A DNA stretch of 64,000 nucleotides from Nymphaea colorata (GCF_008831285.2 NC_045144.1:7244176-7308175); one strand, 5' to 3'; positions 1 to 15,515 are shown, counted from the first letter of the stretch. Translations and numbers: made by a program. The notes: generated by a model from the letters alone, not told the origin.

Positions 1-396
1 AGTCCTGCAGCTATTGGCAACCGTATAGCCGACAGAACACCCAAGGAAAGAAGCTTTCGAACCATGATTCTTGGTAGGCATAATCTTCTAAAACAGGATA
101 TTGAGTTTTTGACAATATCAAGTCCATCGGATAGATGGTATGTGCATCTTAAGTAACAAGACCTTATAGAAAATATGCCAAGAACAGTATACTATAAGAC
201 CAGACCATAACTAGGAAAATAAGATCAGATGCATTTCTATTGGCAATCTAACCAGGAGAAGAGACTACAAATCAACCCAGACTTTATTTAACAAATGCAC
301 ATCAAGTGATCAAACCAAAAACAAATAACCTAAAAGGCTAGTACTACAAGCTTCTCCTACTGCACAAATCGGAAGATGTGGAAGAATCACACCAAC

Positions 397-1388
397 CTGT
401 TGTGCTCTTCGTGCCATTTGTGCAGTAAGGACACGGCGTGCAATTCCAGAGACCTGCTCCCTGGCAAAAGAGTCCTCCATCACAGACTCTCCACCAATAG
501 CACGCACTGCTGCTGCCACTGCAGCAGCTTCTCTGCTTCCAACATTGGGGATGGAGGATATAAGAGAAGCTTCCAACTCCTTCCATTTGCGCTCTTCCTT
601 TTCCAAGAGAGCTTTCCTTCTTTCTTTTCCTTTTCCTTCTTCTTCTCGCCGCTGCATAAGGATTTCTTCTTCCATCTCCTTTTCCCTGATATAACTGTGC
701 GACACAAAAAATGCAAGTGAAGCATGACACACAGCATACCCAGCATACCATATCAGCGAAACTATATACTAAAACACAACCGCAGCAAACAAGAAAAATA
801 ACCTACCTTTCCTGAATTATCTCAAACTGTCTACGGTCTTCTGGCATCCACTTCTTTATTTTCTTGGCACTTAAATCTGACAAACCAATACTGTCAAGGA
901 AAAGCCGCAAGCGAACTTCATCCTGCACATCAATAAAGCCATGCACACCATTTTAGCAGTAACTTTAACTGTATTAAGTGAATAACAGCAGAAGCATAAG
1001 CAACACCCACCTGCACTTGTTCGGCCTTTGCAGTCAGCCCAAGCAAGAGAAGCAAGTATCCACCAAATTTATCCCACATGTATACCCATTCGGTATCAAT
1101 AGCTTCCTCCAAAGCCAAGATACGTGCATGAGCACACATTTTTCTCCTATTTCCCATGTCCGAAGAAAGATCATGCCTAAAAGAAAAACCAGGTTTGGTT
1201 CTACAGAAAAATAACCCTGCAGCAAATTCTTCATTCCTTAAACGATCTCTTAATTTCATGACATCTGCTCTAGGAAGAACAAAGTTTCCAGCCCTGTCAC
1301 GTGTAATTGTTGGATCTCCAACCAAAAGAGCAGCAGAACTCGCAGATCTCTGTGGTGCTGAATAAGTTCCAGAAAGTGCATTTCTTGT
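397..1388 (-). other. DEK1: DEK1 exons 19-21: juxtamembrane arm segment
   Basis: Residues 1136-1399. Exon 19 (1011-1388) has TRNALSGTYSAPQRSASSAA, the ALLVGDP motif, and MCAHARILALEEAIDTEWVY followed by MWDKFGGYLLLLLGLTAKAE. Exon 20 (807-922) has LRLFLDSIGLSDLSAKKIKK and PEDRRQFEIIQES. Exon 21 (397-694) is a highly charged helical stretch (EKEMEEEILMQRREEEGKGK) followed by SIPNVGSREAAAVAAAVRA. These are the conserved cytosolic arm sequences upstream of the LG3 domain, where autolytic cleavage of DEK1 has been reported in other plants. That cleavage is family knowledge and is not visible in the sequence. Confidence 0.94.
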
Positions 1389-4300
1389 CTGAACCAACAG
1401 GCAATGAAAGATATGTAACAGATATTAACAAAGAATTGTAAAAGAAGTGATGACCAATTTGAAGAAAATGCTCGAAACAAAGAACACGACAAAATAACAC
1501 CAAAAAATTAGAGAAGTCTAATTGAACAACATATAAAAACCAAAGCTCTGACAACAACTGTCACAGCCCACAACCTCAATTGTTAAGCCTCCCATCTTCC
1601 AATCTAGAGAAGCCACCATATATATAAAGAGTGGCATATTCTGTTCTCACAAAGCCTAGACATGTCAGCTATGAAAGGAAATGTTAAAGACCGCTTTTTG
1701 GTCTGTAGTTTGAGTTATAATGTAACTGAAAGGAGAAAAATGTTTCACCATATACCCAAATGCAACAATTTTATCACCTTTTACCAAAACTCATGGAAAT
1801 GGACACCAGTGTCAGTTTCGGCCACGGGCATGAGTGTGGGACCCAGCAAGCCCTAAAATTGGAGGCTTGGAGGATGGCTTTCTCATATTTCCAAAAGGGA
1901 GGACACCTGGTCCCCTTCAAAAGGACAACCAACCATGGACATCCTTGTTTTCATTTAAAAGTACAACCCTCATCATCCTTTTAAAAATGGAGTTGTCGTT
2001 TACTTCTTCCAGTGTTATCCTACAAACTGATATAGAGAGAGACCGAGAGAGTCATGCATCACTTGTTTGAAAAGAGAAGGAGAGAGATAAGAGGGAAAAA
2101 GGAAGGGAAAGAAAGAGCAAGCGGAAAAGAAAAAAAAAGAGAGACAGCGAGAGAGAGAGAGTCAACACGTATACCAAATACTTTATGTTTTATAAATGAG
2201 TGTCCAAGCCTCCAAGGCATGTCGGACACTGACACCAAGACCATAGGAGTCCTCAAGTAATATAGTCATGGCATTAATGAAAACTATGATCTGCAGGTAG
2301 CTTACCATTTTGTGGGTTGAGACCTCAAAAAAAAATTACAAGGTCATAAGAAATTCAAAACCTTTAATGGAACATGACCCAGATAAAAACTAGTCAAACC
2401 ATCACCATTAAATACTGGAACTAACAAAGTCTGATCTTTTAAACTTCACAAAAAAGTAGCTTTTTAGTTTTTTCTTTGTAAGTGATACTATCACAATATA
2501 CTCCACATATTGCCACAAACACATAGGTGCCCACCATTCAATTTTCCTCTGAAAAGGATGATAGCTGAAAGGAAAATTTAGTAATCAACATGGTAAGCAC
2601 CATTTTGGTGGGCATACTTAGGTTTATGTATAGATATAGCCATATAGGTAAGGCATCTATGTGTGTTTCAGCCACTCAGGAGACTAAATGGTCTGATAGT
2701 TTCCAGCATTAGAAAGTATAGCTATTTGCGGATATGAGAACTCACTTTTGTCGCTGACCGAGCAATAGTCTGGACCAAGGTTTCCTTGCCAAGAAAGTGC
2801 ATTGCATCTTCCATCATCTATTCCATCAAATGAATCCATCAGTAATTTCATCAACTACAGCCTTTTATAATGTGCTCTTTGTCACGAAATGACTCAAAAT
2901 GTTTGAGAATGAATCTTCAGAATGCATTTGAAAAGCAAAAACAAAGACAAAAAAAACCCACAACTCGCTATACCCCATAAAAGAAAACAATACTTTACCT
3001 TATCAACCCGCCTGCAATATAAAATCAGCTTATATTAACAGAAAAGTGCAACAGATATTACTAGTAAATAGTTGTTTCCAAAGATGGCATAAAATGATCA
3101 AAACATGATTTTTTTATCATGATTTTCAATTGCATTGGTTTGTAGATATATAGAAAACAAGGGCTAAAGCAAAAAATCAAAAATGTGCTTCTAATACATG
3201 AACACAGGACTCCATAATATGAAACTATTTACTTTCGACCACAAGATGAAAGAAGCAATGATCACTAACTTCCAGAATCCAGCAGGGATTACAACTAAAT
3301 AGCTTGGAAAGTCATAGCATACATTCAAACCAAATTAACAAGGAGGCAAGTATCAATAGAAGAGAACCAAAAGCAGAGTTCCTTTTGTTTGACGCCCTTT
3401 TACTAATCAAGGAAAAAGAATACGAAAGAAAACAGCAGGCATACCTTAAGAGTTAAACATGGGCGAGAAACAGCAAATCCAAATGACACGACAAGAGTAA
3501 TTGCAGATACAGCAGCACCCGCAAAAGGTGGATATATATTCAAGCTAGCAACAACACCCCAACCTTCAGTTGCAAGAGCAATCCCATAGAGAATAACAAA
3601 TGCCGTACTGATGCATAAACAAACACGTGTCAGATGCAAGGAACCACAACCATCAGTCAAATAACCATAGATAGCTCAGACTGAAATAAAAATGAAGGCA
3701 AAATAATAAACACTTCATATTCAAAGTAAATTTGAGAAATTAATTTGATATAAGAACATTCACTGGAGATCACCATTATAGACTAACCTAACATTTTTTG
3801 CAGAATCTGCATGTGCATCATAGACATAAACCGGGAGCACTCGTGGGGAGTAGACTACAACAGGAGGTGAAAGTAGTACCTAGAGAATATGACGCAGGTA
3901 TAGGATACATTAGCAATAGAATTGTCACAATGAGCAAAAGAAAACAAAATGATTTGAGAAATTACAAAAAAAATGAACTCACAGTCAATGCACGCCCAGC
4001 CAGAAGAAAAAGGAAAGAAAAGTAGCCAACAGACGCACCGACAAAGGGCTTATCTGCAAATAGAATGAGCATGCATCAATAAGAAGCTCCAATAAAAGCA
4101 TTCAATCACACAGAAGGGAAATCATGGTGAAAACAAAATATCAAAAGCAACCAATCACACAGCAGGGAAAGGACGGTGAAGACAAAATATCTAACACTGC
4201 ATTTACCTTCCAATACTCCGACCAGAAATGCTGCTAAACCCAAAATAAATGCCAACAGACAAACTAAGAACATTTGTGTCCGCGTCAAATAGAAGTTGTT

Positions 4301-7300
4301 TGAAGCCCAGTGTTGAATAACACCAATGGCAAGTACAACTAGCAGCAGAACCAAAAGAAATGAAAATCCTACCTGTCACCGTAAGAAGAAGAAACAAAAT
4401 TTAGCCACAATAAGAAGATTACACCAATTAAAAGAAGCATCATCAATATGCTTGATGTATATCATTCTTTTGTCCGTTTTACTGACAAAAATTTTACCAC
4501 TTACCGTCCAAGGTTTAACAATTATTATGACAGCTGAGATAGCACCAAGCAAAAGAAGCAATCCAATGCCAACAAAGACATAAACACCACGAGAGACGCG
4601 CCAGTCATCATCTTTCCTGGAATAAGAACAAAATGGACGTTCAGTAATATACTGTTAGTGTAACATAAAATTCCCCCAAGAAAAAATGTACTTGGGATAG
4701 TCACCAATATCATTCTGGAAAAGATTACTTAGGGAATTTTTTTTTCAAAATATGGGTTTTCAAGGGAAAATATAGGGAATTGTAAGTTCTAATATTTTTT
4801 TATGATGACAGAAAAATAAAAAAAAGTTACAAGGAATTAGATTTCCAGCATCTTCTCACAAAATCACAAAGAAAAATATAGAAAAGATTTCTAAAGGCAT
4901 AAAAGAAATGCAATGAAGAAATCATATGCCTAAAAATATGACCAAAGAGACTTTAATGAAAGACTCGATTCGGGATAAAATTACAATAACATCACCACAT
5001 TTTCACTTTTGGCGATATCTTGAAGATATCGTGATATTTTACTGACATTATCAGCAGGCTTCCAATGCAATAATATTAGGATATTGTCCAAATATCAGGA
5101 ATAGGGCACATCCAATTTCCTCACCATTTGTACAACCCAGAGCAAAGTGACAGGACAGCAGGAATGCACACCAGCGGTAGCAATGCAGCAAGAAAATCTC
5201 CTTTCGTAGGCATCCGATCAACACGCGAGTTGACAACCTCTAAATAAGAAGCTCCACAGAAGGAAACAAGTACAACTATCACAGAGATAGCACCACAATG
5301 TCAGGGGAAAAAAGCAGGAAAAGAAATGAATCGCATAACGAAGCTTTAGATGTGTCTTTACTTACTTGCAAAGATACCAATACAGACAGCTGAAGAGAGT
5401 GAAAACCTGTAGGTTGCAAACCAAGAAACTATAGGCAGTACACCAGTGACTAGTAGGGCTAAGATGGAGGTCATTGCCCATCCAAGGTACAAAGACGAAG
5501 TGTAAGGAGAATCATCATATTTTTTATGGCCATTCCAGCCTGTATAACCCAGTTCATCCAACGGCTTTGCCGAAACAATTGCACCTAATGCTACAATTGA
5601 TCCAATTAGAATTGTTGTGGACACCATCAGCAAAATACCCTGCAAGGAGAAAATGTAAAAATTGAAAATCTTTGCAGCCAATAAATGTATCTACATACTT
5701 TAATTGTGAGTATATGTTCAGAAAGAGAAGGCATCTAAAACTATCTAGCAACAGTACAGAACACATTTGAAAAAGCATCCTATGAAAGAACTTAACAAAT
5801 AAAAATAAATGGACCCAAAAGTACCTTCCAACAAAAAAGCAGAATTTGTGTGGGAAAGCATTTACGATAAGGCACCAACGAGCATAAAATGCTTGAATAC
5901 AGTCAATGGACAAAAAGTTGCATCCATACCATAAACTATAAGATATTTATGGTCAAAAATGTTGGAAAATTAAGTTTGAAGTTTGAACTAATCAAGTGTC
6001 AATGTTCATCTTTCTGACAATCCATCTGTTACACTATGCACGCTTGACAACCCATAGGAGTATGGGACAAACTATCACCAAGCAACCTGCAACTTAATAC
6101 AAATGAACTTATGATATTTAGAAACTTCAAGTAAGGCAGCCTGTTACATGCATTATTTAATCATATCTAATCTAGGTCTCATTTGTAAGGGAAGGGAAAT
6201 CCTTTGAGTTATTGTCATCAGAGCAAGCCAATACATCAGCTCTTGGTTCCCATCCCAAAAAGAGTTAGTAATGGACTCTAATAACTCCCATTACATCTGG
6301 TATGGAAGCTAGCAAGCAGGAGAAGGATGTCCAGGCTGGAACACCAATTGTTTTAGTTGGATAGCTAAAACGCTTAGAATGGGTAGAAGGGAAGGGTGCT
6401 AGCGATAAGAGATTACATTATATGGCTTGCTCTGACGACATTAAAAATGTTTGACAGACAATTATCAAGATCTAATGTTGCCGAGTAGAAGTGAACTTCT
6501 CTCCAGAGTCTAGAGTAGAAGACTGATACGTGCCTACCTTCGAGCGGCCAAGATGGCCAACGGCTACCCGTGTCTACGTCATCTGGGACCGGAGCGTGGG
6601 CAGCCTTACAGCATCCACCAGGACTTTTCGCGTGTTAGGGAGGCTACAGCACACCATGGCCACTCTCTAAGGCCTTTCTGCGCGCATAGAAGGCTAAGGA
6701 AATGGGCCAGCCTAGAGGCCCGACAGGGGACAGGGCCGAGGATGCCGATAGGTGGCGGACCATCCCGGCCAAGCTTCGAGGGAGTAGAGTGTCTCGTCCC
6801 CATACTGCCCTGCGGCCGAGTGAGGCTATTGGTGGAGACGGCCACTACAGGCGCACAGCACCCTGCAGCGCCAGCCAGTGTTGAGGCAGGCCGTGGACTG
6901 TCGACCAGGGCAAGCCGTGCCAGCGTCGAGGGGCGCCGAAGATGGCCATTGTGGCCGAAGGTGGCGCCGAGCGACGTAGGCCGACAGACGTCGAGGGGGC
7001 GTCAGGAGAAGAGGGCGAGGTGTTCACGCGTCGCGCAGAGAGGTAGCCCACTGTCGATGCAGGTATTACTTTTTGTAGGGCTAACCCTTCTTGCAGGTTG
7101 GCGAGTGACAACCAGCCGCAGTCGAGTGACCGGCCAGGGAGAAAGGTGATGGGCAGCCAGTTGGGCGATGGTTAGATACAGATGGAGGACGCCCAGCTGA
7201 CCGTCACGCGCATGGAGGAGACCACCCTAGCCGAGACGGGTGGAGTGGGTTCGCACCAGCCCGAGCTTCACGGCCGATGCCCAGCCCATGTAGAGGGCAT

Positions 7301-10300
7301 AGGCTAGATTTTGTTGCTTTCACTTTGGACTGACCGATTCGGTCAGGATCCTAATCTGTATTGGTGTGTTTTATTTCTGTTTCAGCTTGTATAGTATTGA
7401 TTTATGTTGTACCGGACGGGTTGAGCCGTTCCGTGACACTTGAGGCACTCAAGCTTATAAGCTTGAGCTTTGTACCTGTACAGGGATGTTTTTAATACGA
7501 AGGAAAAGTTTTTCTCGTCTTCCTCTCACTTTCTCTCTCCTCCCGCCCAAGGGATTACTCTCACCATGGCGAGGGTCTTCTTCCCCGCGTCTCTCTCTCG
7601 CGTCCCTGCCTACTGACGCTTCCTCTCCTTCGACCCCTTACTTCTTCTGTCTCCCCCGCGCGTCCCTGTCCTCCGACGCCTTCGTCTGCACTCATCCTTG
7701 AAGTCCAAGCCGTGCCTGTCGCCCTCCATCGCAGCTGAAGAGGTGCTGCCTCGCCAGACGCCTCAGCCACCCCTGCCGCACCATCTCCACCCGTCCCCTG
7801 CAGATGCGTTCCCAGCTTGGCCTAGGGATCACGCCGTTGATCTCTCAACTTCTGGGCGACACCGTGGGTTAATTTTGAGGAAGATCCGACCACCTGCAGC
7901 TGCCTAAGTGCCTCCCGTCGGAATCAAGAGCTCGCTGGCGGCGACCTCTGCGATTTCCACCTGAGCGGCTGCGGAATCCACTACCTCCGACGGACCCTTC
8001 CTCTTTTCCTGGTTGATTCCTCTCCATTCCTAGCTGTGAAATGCTTGTACTCGTTGTTGGGATGAACCGAGAGGGAGAGATCGCTCTGCTCTATCTGCCG
8101 TGAGCCCTGCTACGCGTGACAGTCCAGACCCCACCATCTTCAACGACCTGGCTCTAGGGTGGGCAGATGCCCCCCAAATTCTGGGCGTCCCTTCGTATCT
8201 ATCCGGGCGACCTCCATGCCAATTTGCAGCCCAATCCGACGCTTGGTTGATTTTTAAAGGATTTTCAAAGGTTAGCCTCCCCTGCCCTGCGTCAGCACTC
8301 TTGGCAGCAGGGGTTGCTCTTTCGATCACCCAGCTGAGCGTGATCCTGGCGCATCGCCGGTGTTGGAGCGGCCTCGTGTCGGGCCTCGGCGGTGAGATCC
8401 TATCAAAGACCTTGGCATCTGATTTTGCACTTACTTTGGGGAACAATGCCATCAATCTTTATCAAGAGAAAGGAGCAGCAGATCCATGTAGAGAACCAAT
8501 AAAAGAACTTTGGCAACATCAGACTACCTCATGAAGGGTGTGAGTTTTGTCATCGTGGCATCCATGAATATCCTCACAAAAAAGGGCATCTGCAGTCCAA
8601 AATAGACTGACCAGTAGATGTGGAATATATTAATTTTAAAAGAGGTCTACTTGATCGTCTACCATAAGGCAAACCTGATCCCCATGATCAGATGCACAGC
8701 CTACTCAACCACTAATAGATTTTCAAAAAAAAAAAATTGAGAAAAGAAGAAAAGAGAAAGAAAGGGAAAACCATGTGAAAATCCTGAAGGAAGACAGTAC
8801 GTCAACCAGCACTCATTTAACAAGGTAACTGACCAGGAAAAAAGCAGCAACCAGAAACAACAGAGAATTCCTGTGCCAAATGCAACTAGTATGTCCATGC
8901 TACTTATTCAAACTACACTTCCATAACATCGCACTCCACTATCATATACTCAAATAAAAATACTATTTTAATAGTATAAAATGAACTAACAGTACTCACT
9001 GGCTTTTCTGATCAAGATAGACTTTAAATTTTTAACCTACTGAAAGACGGCCAGTTGAGAACAAACCTCACGGGCACCAGCCTGATTGCTACTTGACTGT
9101 GTTGTGTTATCCACTTGAGGGACCCAGAAACGATATCCATTGCGAATCCATATAGGAATTGCAATAGAAAGACATGCAACCATTAAGGGGACAGTGAGAG
9201 CCAAACCAAGCAACACTGATGATTTGCTGCATGAGAAAAAGACTTGGGACATCAGAGCTGGAATAGGAACAAGAAAAAGAGCTGTACACAAAAGCAGCAA
9301 ATTAAATTTAATAATACCACCCAGCACCTATAACAAACCACAAGACAACCTCAACGCATGACACCTGATAAAAACTAACCAATGAAAGAAACACATCATA
9401 ATCTTGATTAAAATGGTATAAAAATGAATCTGAAACTCTGTTATCATCAAATGAAATCTATTCCCCTTTTGGCCTAGTGCAGTAAAATTCATTAGCTAGT
9501 CGTTTGTCATTAGTAGCAGGAGGTGATGAAGCTATATTATCCAAGGTGGTCGAAATAGTTTTCAAGTTCACCATATTATAACCAACAAAAACCTCACTGT
9601 TTAAAACTCCCAAACGTTCTTTGTGACCATGGGATGACCATTTTCACTTTACGATCTTCCAATCCTTTGGATTGTGACAACACGGATAGTATCCAACCCA
9701 TTATTTTGTTTAGTAGAAATTCATTATTAGCTCCTTCGCACACTGGTATGTAAGTGAGGAACTCAGCCTATTCTTTGTTTGAACCAGAAACTGGCCACAA
9801 CCAACTCTTGGCCAGTCAAAATTTGGTAAGCACCACAACCACAAATATACAGAGATGACTTGCTTTTCACCAGGATTAAAAATTGTAACTGAAGTTGAGA
9901 AGAAAAAATCTTTACAAACTGCATGATATTCAAGCTATACCAAGATACAAACAACTTTCAACTACAAACAAACACACAAAAAAAGTCATAAAATGATTCA
10001 AAAATATTTGAAAATTCAAAGGCAACTAATCAACAAAACACTGAAAAATGTGTCTCACTTATCAAAGAATGACTGGTTATCAATGATAGAAGAACTGGGA
10101 TCTATTTACTTACCATATTTGATTAACATTCAAAGAGGTACCTAATGGATTATGAGTTCAACAGATCCTGTTTAGCAGAAAGACCAAAGGCAACTAAATA
10201 ACATAATAGGAGCAACCGTAAGTTTCTCACAGCACCGCACAGCAACATATGATAACAATGTGTGATCTTTAGTTTGGCTATCATGTCGGTAGCCTTTTGA

Positions 10301-13300
10301 ACAGCAAATGAAGGCAACAGTGGCCGCTAATAAGGGCACTAGAAGGACATAATGATGAAGAAAAATACTGACACTAACAGGTACTTATGAGTTGGATACT
10401 TTCATGCAAAGCACTTAATGCACAGACAAAAAGATGGAAATGGTGAGACAATTACGATAGTTCGATGATGTTGGATAAGCCCTGCAGTTACATATTATCA
10501 TTAAAGATGTGGCACATATGCAGTTGCATCAAAGAAAATCCAAAAGAAGTAGTTGGTAATTGGATTTGCTGAATATCAACAAACAAACAAGAACAGCTCA
10601 TTATTTGTTGCCCAAACAACAATGGGGATCTTAACCCAGGAAATTTACAAGGTTGATTCTCCATCTGGGAATATATCATGAAGAACAAAGGCAGAAAAGG
10701 CCTGTGCATATACATGAACAATCATACCTTAAGAAAGAAAGCAGCAAACCGACACAGGTACTCAACAGCCAAGCTATAAAGCCATACTGAAAATAAAAAG
10801 AAAACCAGTCAAAAGATACACCAAAGCCAATCCAAAATTGATAATAATTCCCAAAGAACAAGGCAAAGGTAGTAAAAAAAACACTATAATATGCTGTCAG
10901 CAAAGCAGCACCTAATCTACATATTCTTATGGTCTGAACTACTTTGACATCATACATGCACAAAGAGTGCCTAGTGCATTCCATCCAGACATGCATCATC
11001 TATAGAAGATTAAAAAAAATATGGATACGATTTTTAACTACCACACTCTAAGCATAGATATAGTTGACAGATAGAGGAAAAAATGCTATTGAAAAAGTCA
11101 ACAGATAGAGCTGGCAGAAGAACCAAACAGCTTGTGACTCCAGCTTGCCTGGCAGGCAACACCGAAGCAATAAAGTCTTCAGATATAAAAAAGTGCAAGA
11201 TGTTGAAATGCATCTATTAGCACATCTTACAGTTTGCAGTTAAAAAAGCCAAATATGTACCAAAATAAAGTTAATGCATTTCTATTTTTTTATTATGTAT
11301 CTGTAAATAAATTTTAGAGATTTCAGAAAAAATGAAAAAGTTGAACAGAGAAACCAAAACAGCTGCACCAAACAAAGATTAAACCACCACATAGATCATA
11401 TAATAAGATCATTGGGAAGGAAATTGCAAAGTCAGAGTCTACTGAAATAAACCTTTATGATGAGATCCTACTATTATGATCTGTGCACATAGCATGCACT
11501 CTAAAGCACCATGAAAGCAACAAAATGACATTTCATCAAAACAATCAGCTTATGAATTATATGTTTCTACCTTTCGAGGTCTAGATGTCATCGCCATGTC
11601 CTCAGCTTGAAGTGAACGAAGGAAAGCAAAAACGGAGCAAACAACTGGTGACAGTAGCAGCACTGAAAACCCAAACTCAAACTGCAAGTGCAAGAATTCC
11701 AACAAGAATATCAGAGAAAGATGCACACAACAATTACATGGAACAACGAGACAGATCTTTATACATAAGAGTCACTGTTACCTGTTCATGAACAGCATTA
11801 ATGACCTTGACAGTTTTTGGGCGAAATTTAGCCACTACGACAGTTTCTAGGATGAATATGAAACTGAATACAACCCAGGCACGCAATGGTGTGCCTGCTA
11901 CTTGTCGCAAAATAAATCTACATATTTCAAGCCATCTTCCTAAACCCCGCTGTCTCAGCTCCTCAGACAATGAAATTGGATTTGCAATAGGATCGCCCAA
12001 AGAACTAGACTCCACAATAGGATCTTCCGTGTTGTCTCTGTGATCCCTATCTGCATCAAGACTACTTCTCTGTAACAAAGCAAGAATAGTTGGGTCCAAT
12101 CCCTTTTCCTTCAACATTACAGCAAAATTTGGATCTAACCCTTTATCTTGCAATAGATTGGCTAATTCATGGTCACCTTCTCTTGCTCTCTTTTTTAACA
12201 TTGAGGTGACCCTTGGATCATTTAACCTTTCCTGGAAAAACAAAGCCAAATTTGCATCCAAGACTTGCTGATTGGCTGAAGTTGCAGCAGATGTGCTTGA
12301 ATCGCAACCTTGACTTTCTATGCCACTGCTAGGACAACCCATCAAAGGGTTATTTTGATTACAACTCCTATCATTATTGACGGTACCCATTTCACACTCC
12401 TGAACAACTGATTTGCAAGAGCCACTATGCAACATGAAACTTGGCCTTCCACTATCAATACTTTTGTCACTGCATACTCCTTCATGCAAATTTCCGCCAC
12501 CAAGTGCATTGTTGTTCCAACAAACACCATCACCAGCAGAATTCATAGTGCTTCTAGGGATGGGCTCACCAGCATTGACAAGTTGCCCAACTTCAACACT
12601 GCTACTACGTTTTGCACTTGATCCACAACCCTCTGAAGAGCTAGATGAGCTGTTTAAACCTTTTCTCCGGAAGCCCTCCCTAAGGCGAATGACAGTACTC
12701 TCTAGAGCATCTCTCCTTGCAGCCAACGGATTCATCATAGATAAATGACGAGAAACTGCAGCACCTAATAGTACAGATGCTACAACAGCATAGCTGATGC
12801 AATGCCCTAAATACCTGAACAGAAGGAAAACAAACAGAAAAACTGAGAAGCTGTAGAACTTCAAGCATAGGAACTGCCAAGGAACACATGCCGAGAAGTG
12901 AACTAAACCAATAGTGTGTATAAAAAACAAACCAGTAATGCACTCCAAAGCAGATAAGGAAAACCCTTGAGGTCCCTGCAACAAAAAGAGCCGTAACTCT
13001 GCTTTTGAGAAGCTCAAATCCAAACAACCATGTACCCATGTTGTAGTCTGCAATTTTGCGACATTTGCCAGTTAACATTCATATCATACATGAAGTTTCA
13101 CAAACAAAAATTATATGCAAAGGCCATTTAGCAACATATACCCAACACAACAACAGCAGCAGAAGTGACAGCCCCAAGCCAGCGGGCTTCTTTAGCTGTC
13201 CAACCATACAAGATAGAATACACAAAAAGTACAATAAGTGATCCAGCATACAGCAGCCCGAGATAAGAAGCCCTGCAACATCAACCAAGTCGGAAAGAAA

Positions 13301-15475
13301 AAAAGGTAAGAAAACAGCACCAGATGCAGGAACCTTGAGAAAGGTATCAAATGACAAATTTAGCAAGACTAGCAGCTACATTTGTTTAAAATCAAGTTAG
13401 CTAACCACATCCAAATAAGTTCATATTACACCTTCTCATGTTCATTCAGAACACTGTTTCTTGGTTTCATACACAAGTGACAGCACACAGATAGGTTATG
13501 GAGATAGAAAAAGTTTACTTTCTGTACTTTCTACATAAAAACTTAAGAATCAGCTCCCAAAGAATCAGCTCCCTTGTGGCACAATTAGTCCTGTTGGTAT
13601 TGGCCATTTGCCAAAATAGATATTTGTGCACTTTAATTACTTTATGATACTTATTAATTAATTTTTAGAAGGAAAAAGAGACGATATCCCAATAAGGGAG
13701 GCTGATGCTTGTTGGAAAAAAAATGAAATATCAGGCAGCCAATTAATACATGCAAATAATAATAACAAGGATTTCTATTCCAACTAGTTTTACTATTTTT
13801 AAGATAGTTTTGTTCTTTTCTCGAGAGAGGAAAAAGTTGGCCACAGACATTATTACTCTACCACATCATGAACTTCATTTCATGGCAGTTATGTGGCAAC
13901 AACTGAATTCAGAAGAAACAAACACCTTATTTACTCATAAATACCAAAGCATACCTACTTTAATTTTTTTACATGTAATAGGCCAGCAAATGTTATTTGG
14001 AAGAAACTCAACACAACTTAAATACAAAAAACATGCCTACTTTAATTTGTTATATGTCAGTGAATGCCAGTCAAAATTTCTGTTCTACTAAGCTCCGTCA
14101 TCAGTATTTCTTACAGCAGACATGCTTTCATAATTATCTACAATCATCATGTTATCGGCTTACCCTATCAGCTTCCCAAACCGGACCTGAAGCACATCCA
14201 TGACTGGATTAAGACTCATGTCATTTACTCATATTAACAAAGTGTATTATGTTTTACATAAGCATTTAAAAAGTGGTTAAGTTCCCATAGAAAGAAGATG
14301 AACCAATTACATGGAATGAACAAAAAGCTTTATGACTCTTTACATTTCCATATACTTCTTATTGCATATACATGAAAGCCAATAAGGGCTGGAAGGAAGA
14401 GTAACAGCTCAGACTTGCCTATTCGTTTTTTGCAAAAATAACTCATTCAGGTCAGGCGGTTCAGGCAAACAAGCCACTGGCCCTACTTCAATACCATCAG
14501 AGTAAGCAAACTTATAAGATCGCCGAACATATTCATCCACATCCAAGCCATTTCCTGCAAAATAACATCTAGCTCATTTCACATTGGAATAGCAGTTGAG
14601 ATCTCAAACAACACATCACAACCTGTTCATATTACACCACATAAAGAATAGAACAGCTAGATGGGAATGATATATTACCATTAAAGACCATTCTGCAAAT
14701 AAAAAGCATGTTAATTGCTAGAGCTATTGCTGACACACCAAAAAAGAAGCCAGATGGTGAATATCTTTTGGAGGCACTAGACCCTGCAGTCACATATACA
14801 GCACAAAATTCGTATGCACAGAGAAGAGCTACAGCCAGGAGAAGAAGAATAGCTACTGCCCCTGCCAAAGTAAACAAAAAGGCACAGAAGTGTTAAAGAA
14901 CAAATGGGACCTCAAACCTACCCAGCAAGCTGACAAAATAAAAGAGAAAAGCATTAAACCACTCAGCTTAATCACAATCAGAACAAAACTTAACAAGCTA
15001 CACAATCTTTACAGCTCAACCAAAATCATATCTGCAAATTACAAATCTCACTATAGCCCATAAAAGTTAATACCACAGGACCAGTTGTCAGATCCGGGAA
15101 TTTTACCAACCTTCAGTGACTCACAGTTCTACACAGAGTGTTCAAAGAACATGACACGTTGTAAGATACATGGAACCCCTTCTTTCAAAAAGCACTATAG
15201 TCTATATACTCTATACAGCTTCTCAGATGCAATATTACTTACCATATTCATTATCCAAATCACCCAATAAAATAAAGAAAATGTATCAACATTTTGAAAA
15301 CATAGCAAAATTATTGCCCGATATTTTAAGTATTCTCCTGAGCACTGAAGAAAGCCTTTTACAAAATTTCTATGTATTTGACCTTTTTAAGTTTCAAAAA
15401 AGTATTTCTACTTTTCTCTTTGTATTTCTGCAAGAAACTTAATAGAACACATATAACATCACAACTTTTTTTGTG

Positions 15476-15515
<40 letters not shown>

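Noticed and set aside
1-8. Start of DEK1 exon 22 at the window edge (GCAG then GACT)
   Set aside because: Only four bases of putative exon are visible, and they do not clearly give the residue expected after ARRAQQ.
2999-3014. Possible 13 nt micro-exon in DEK1 intron 17 (AG ... GCGGGTTGATAAG, then GT)
   Set aside because: It would break the frame and introduce a stop. Exons 17 and 18 already join in phase with continuous family sequence.
6553-8534. Open frames of 140-200 codons in the GC-rich island
   Set aside because: Long frames are expected by chance in GC-rich DNA. No recognised domain, and overlapping frames on both strands are equally open.
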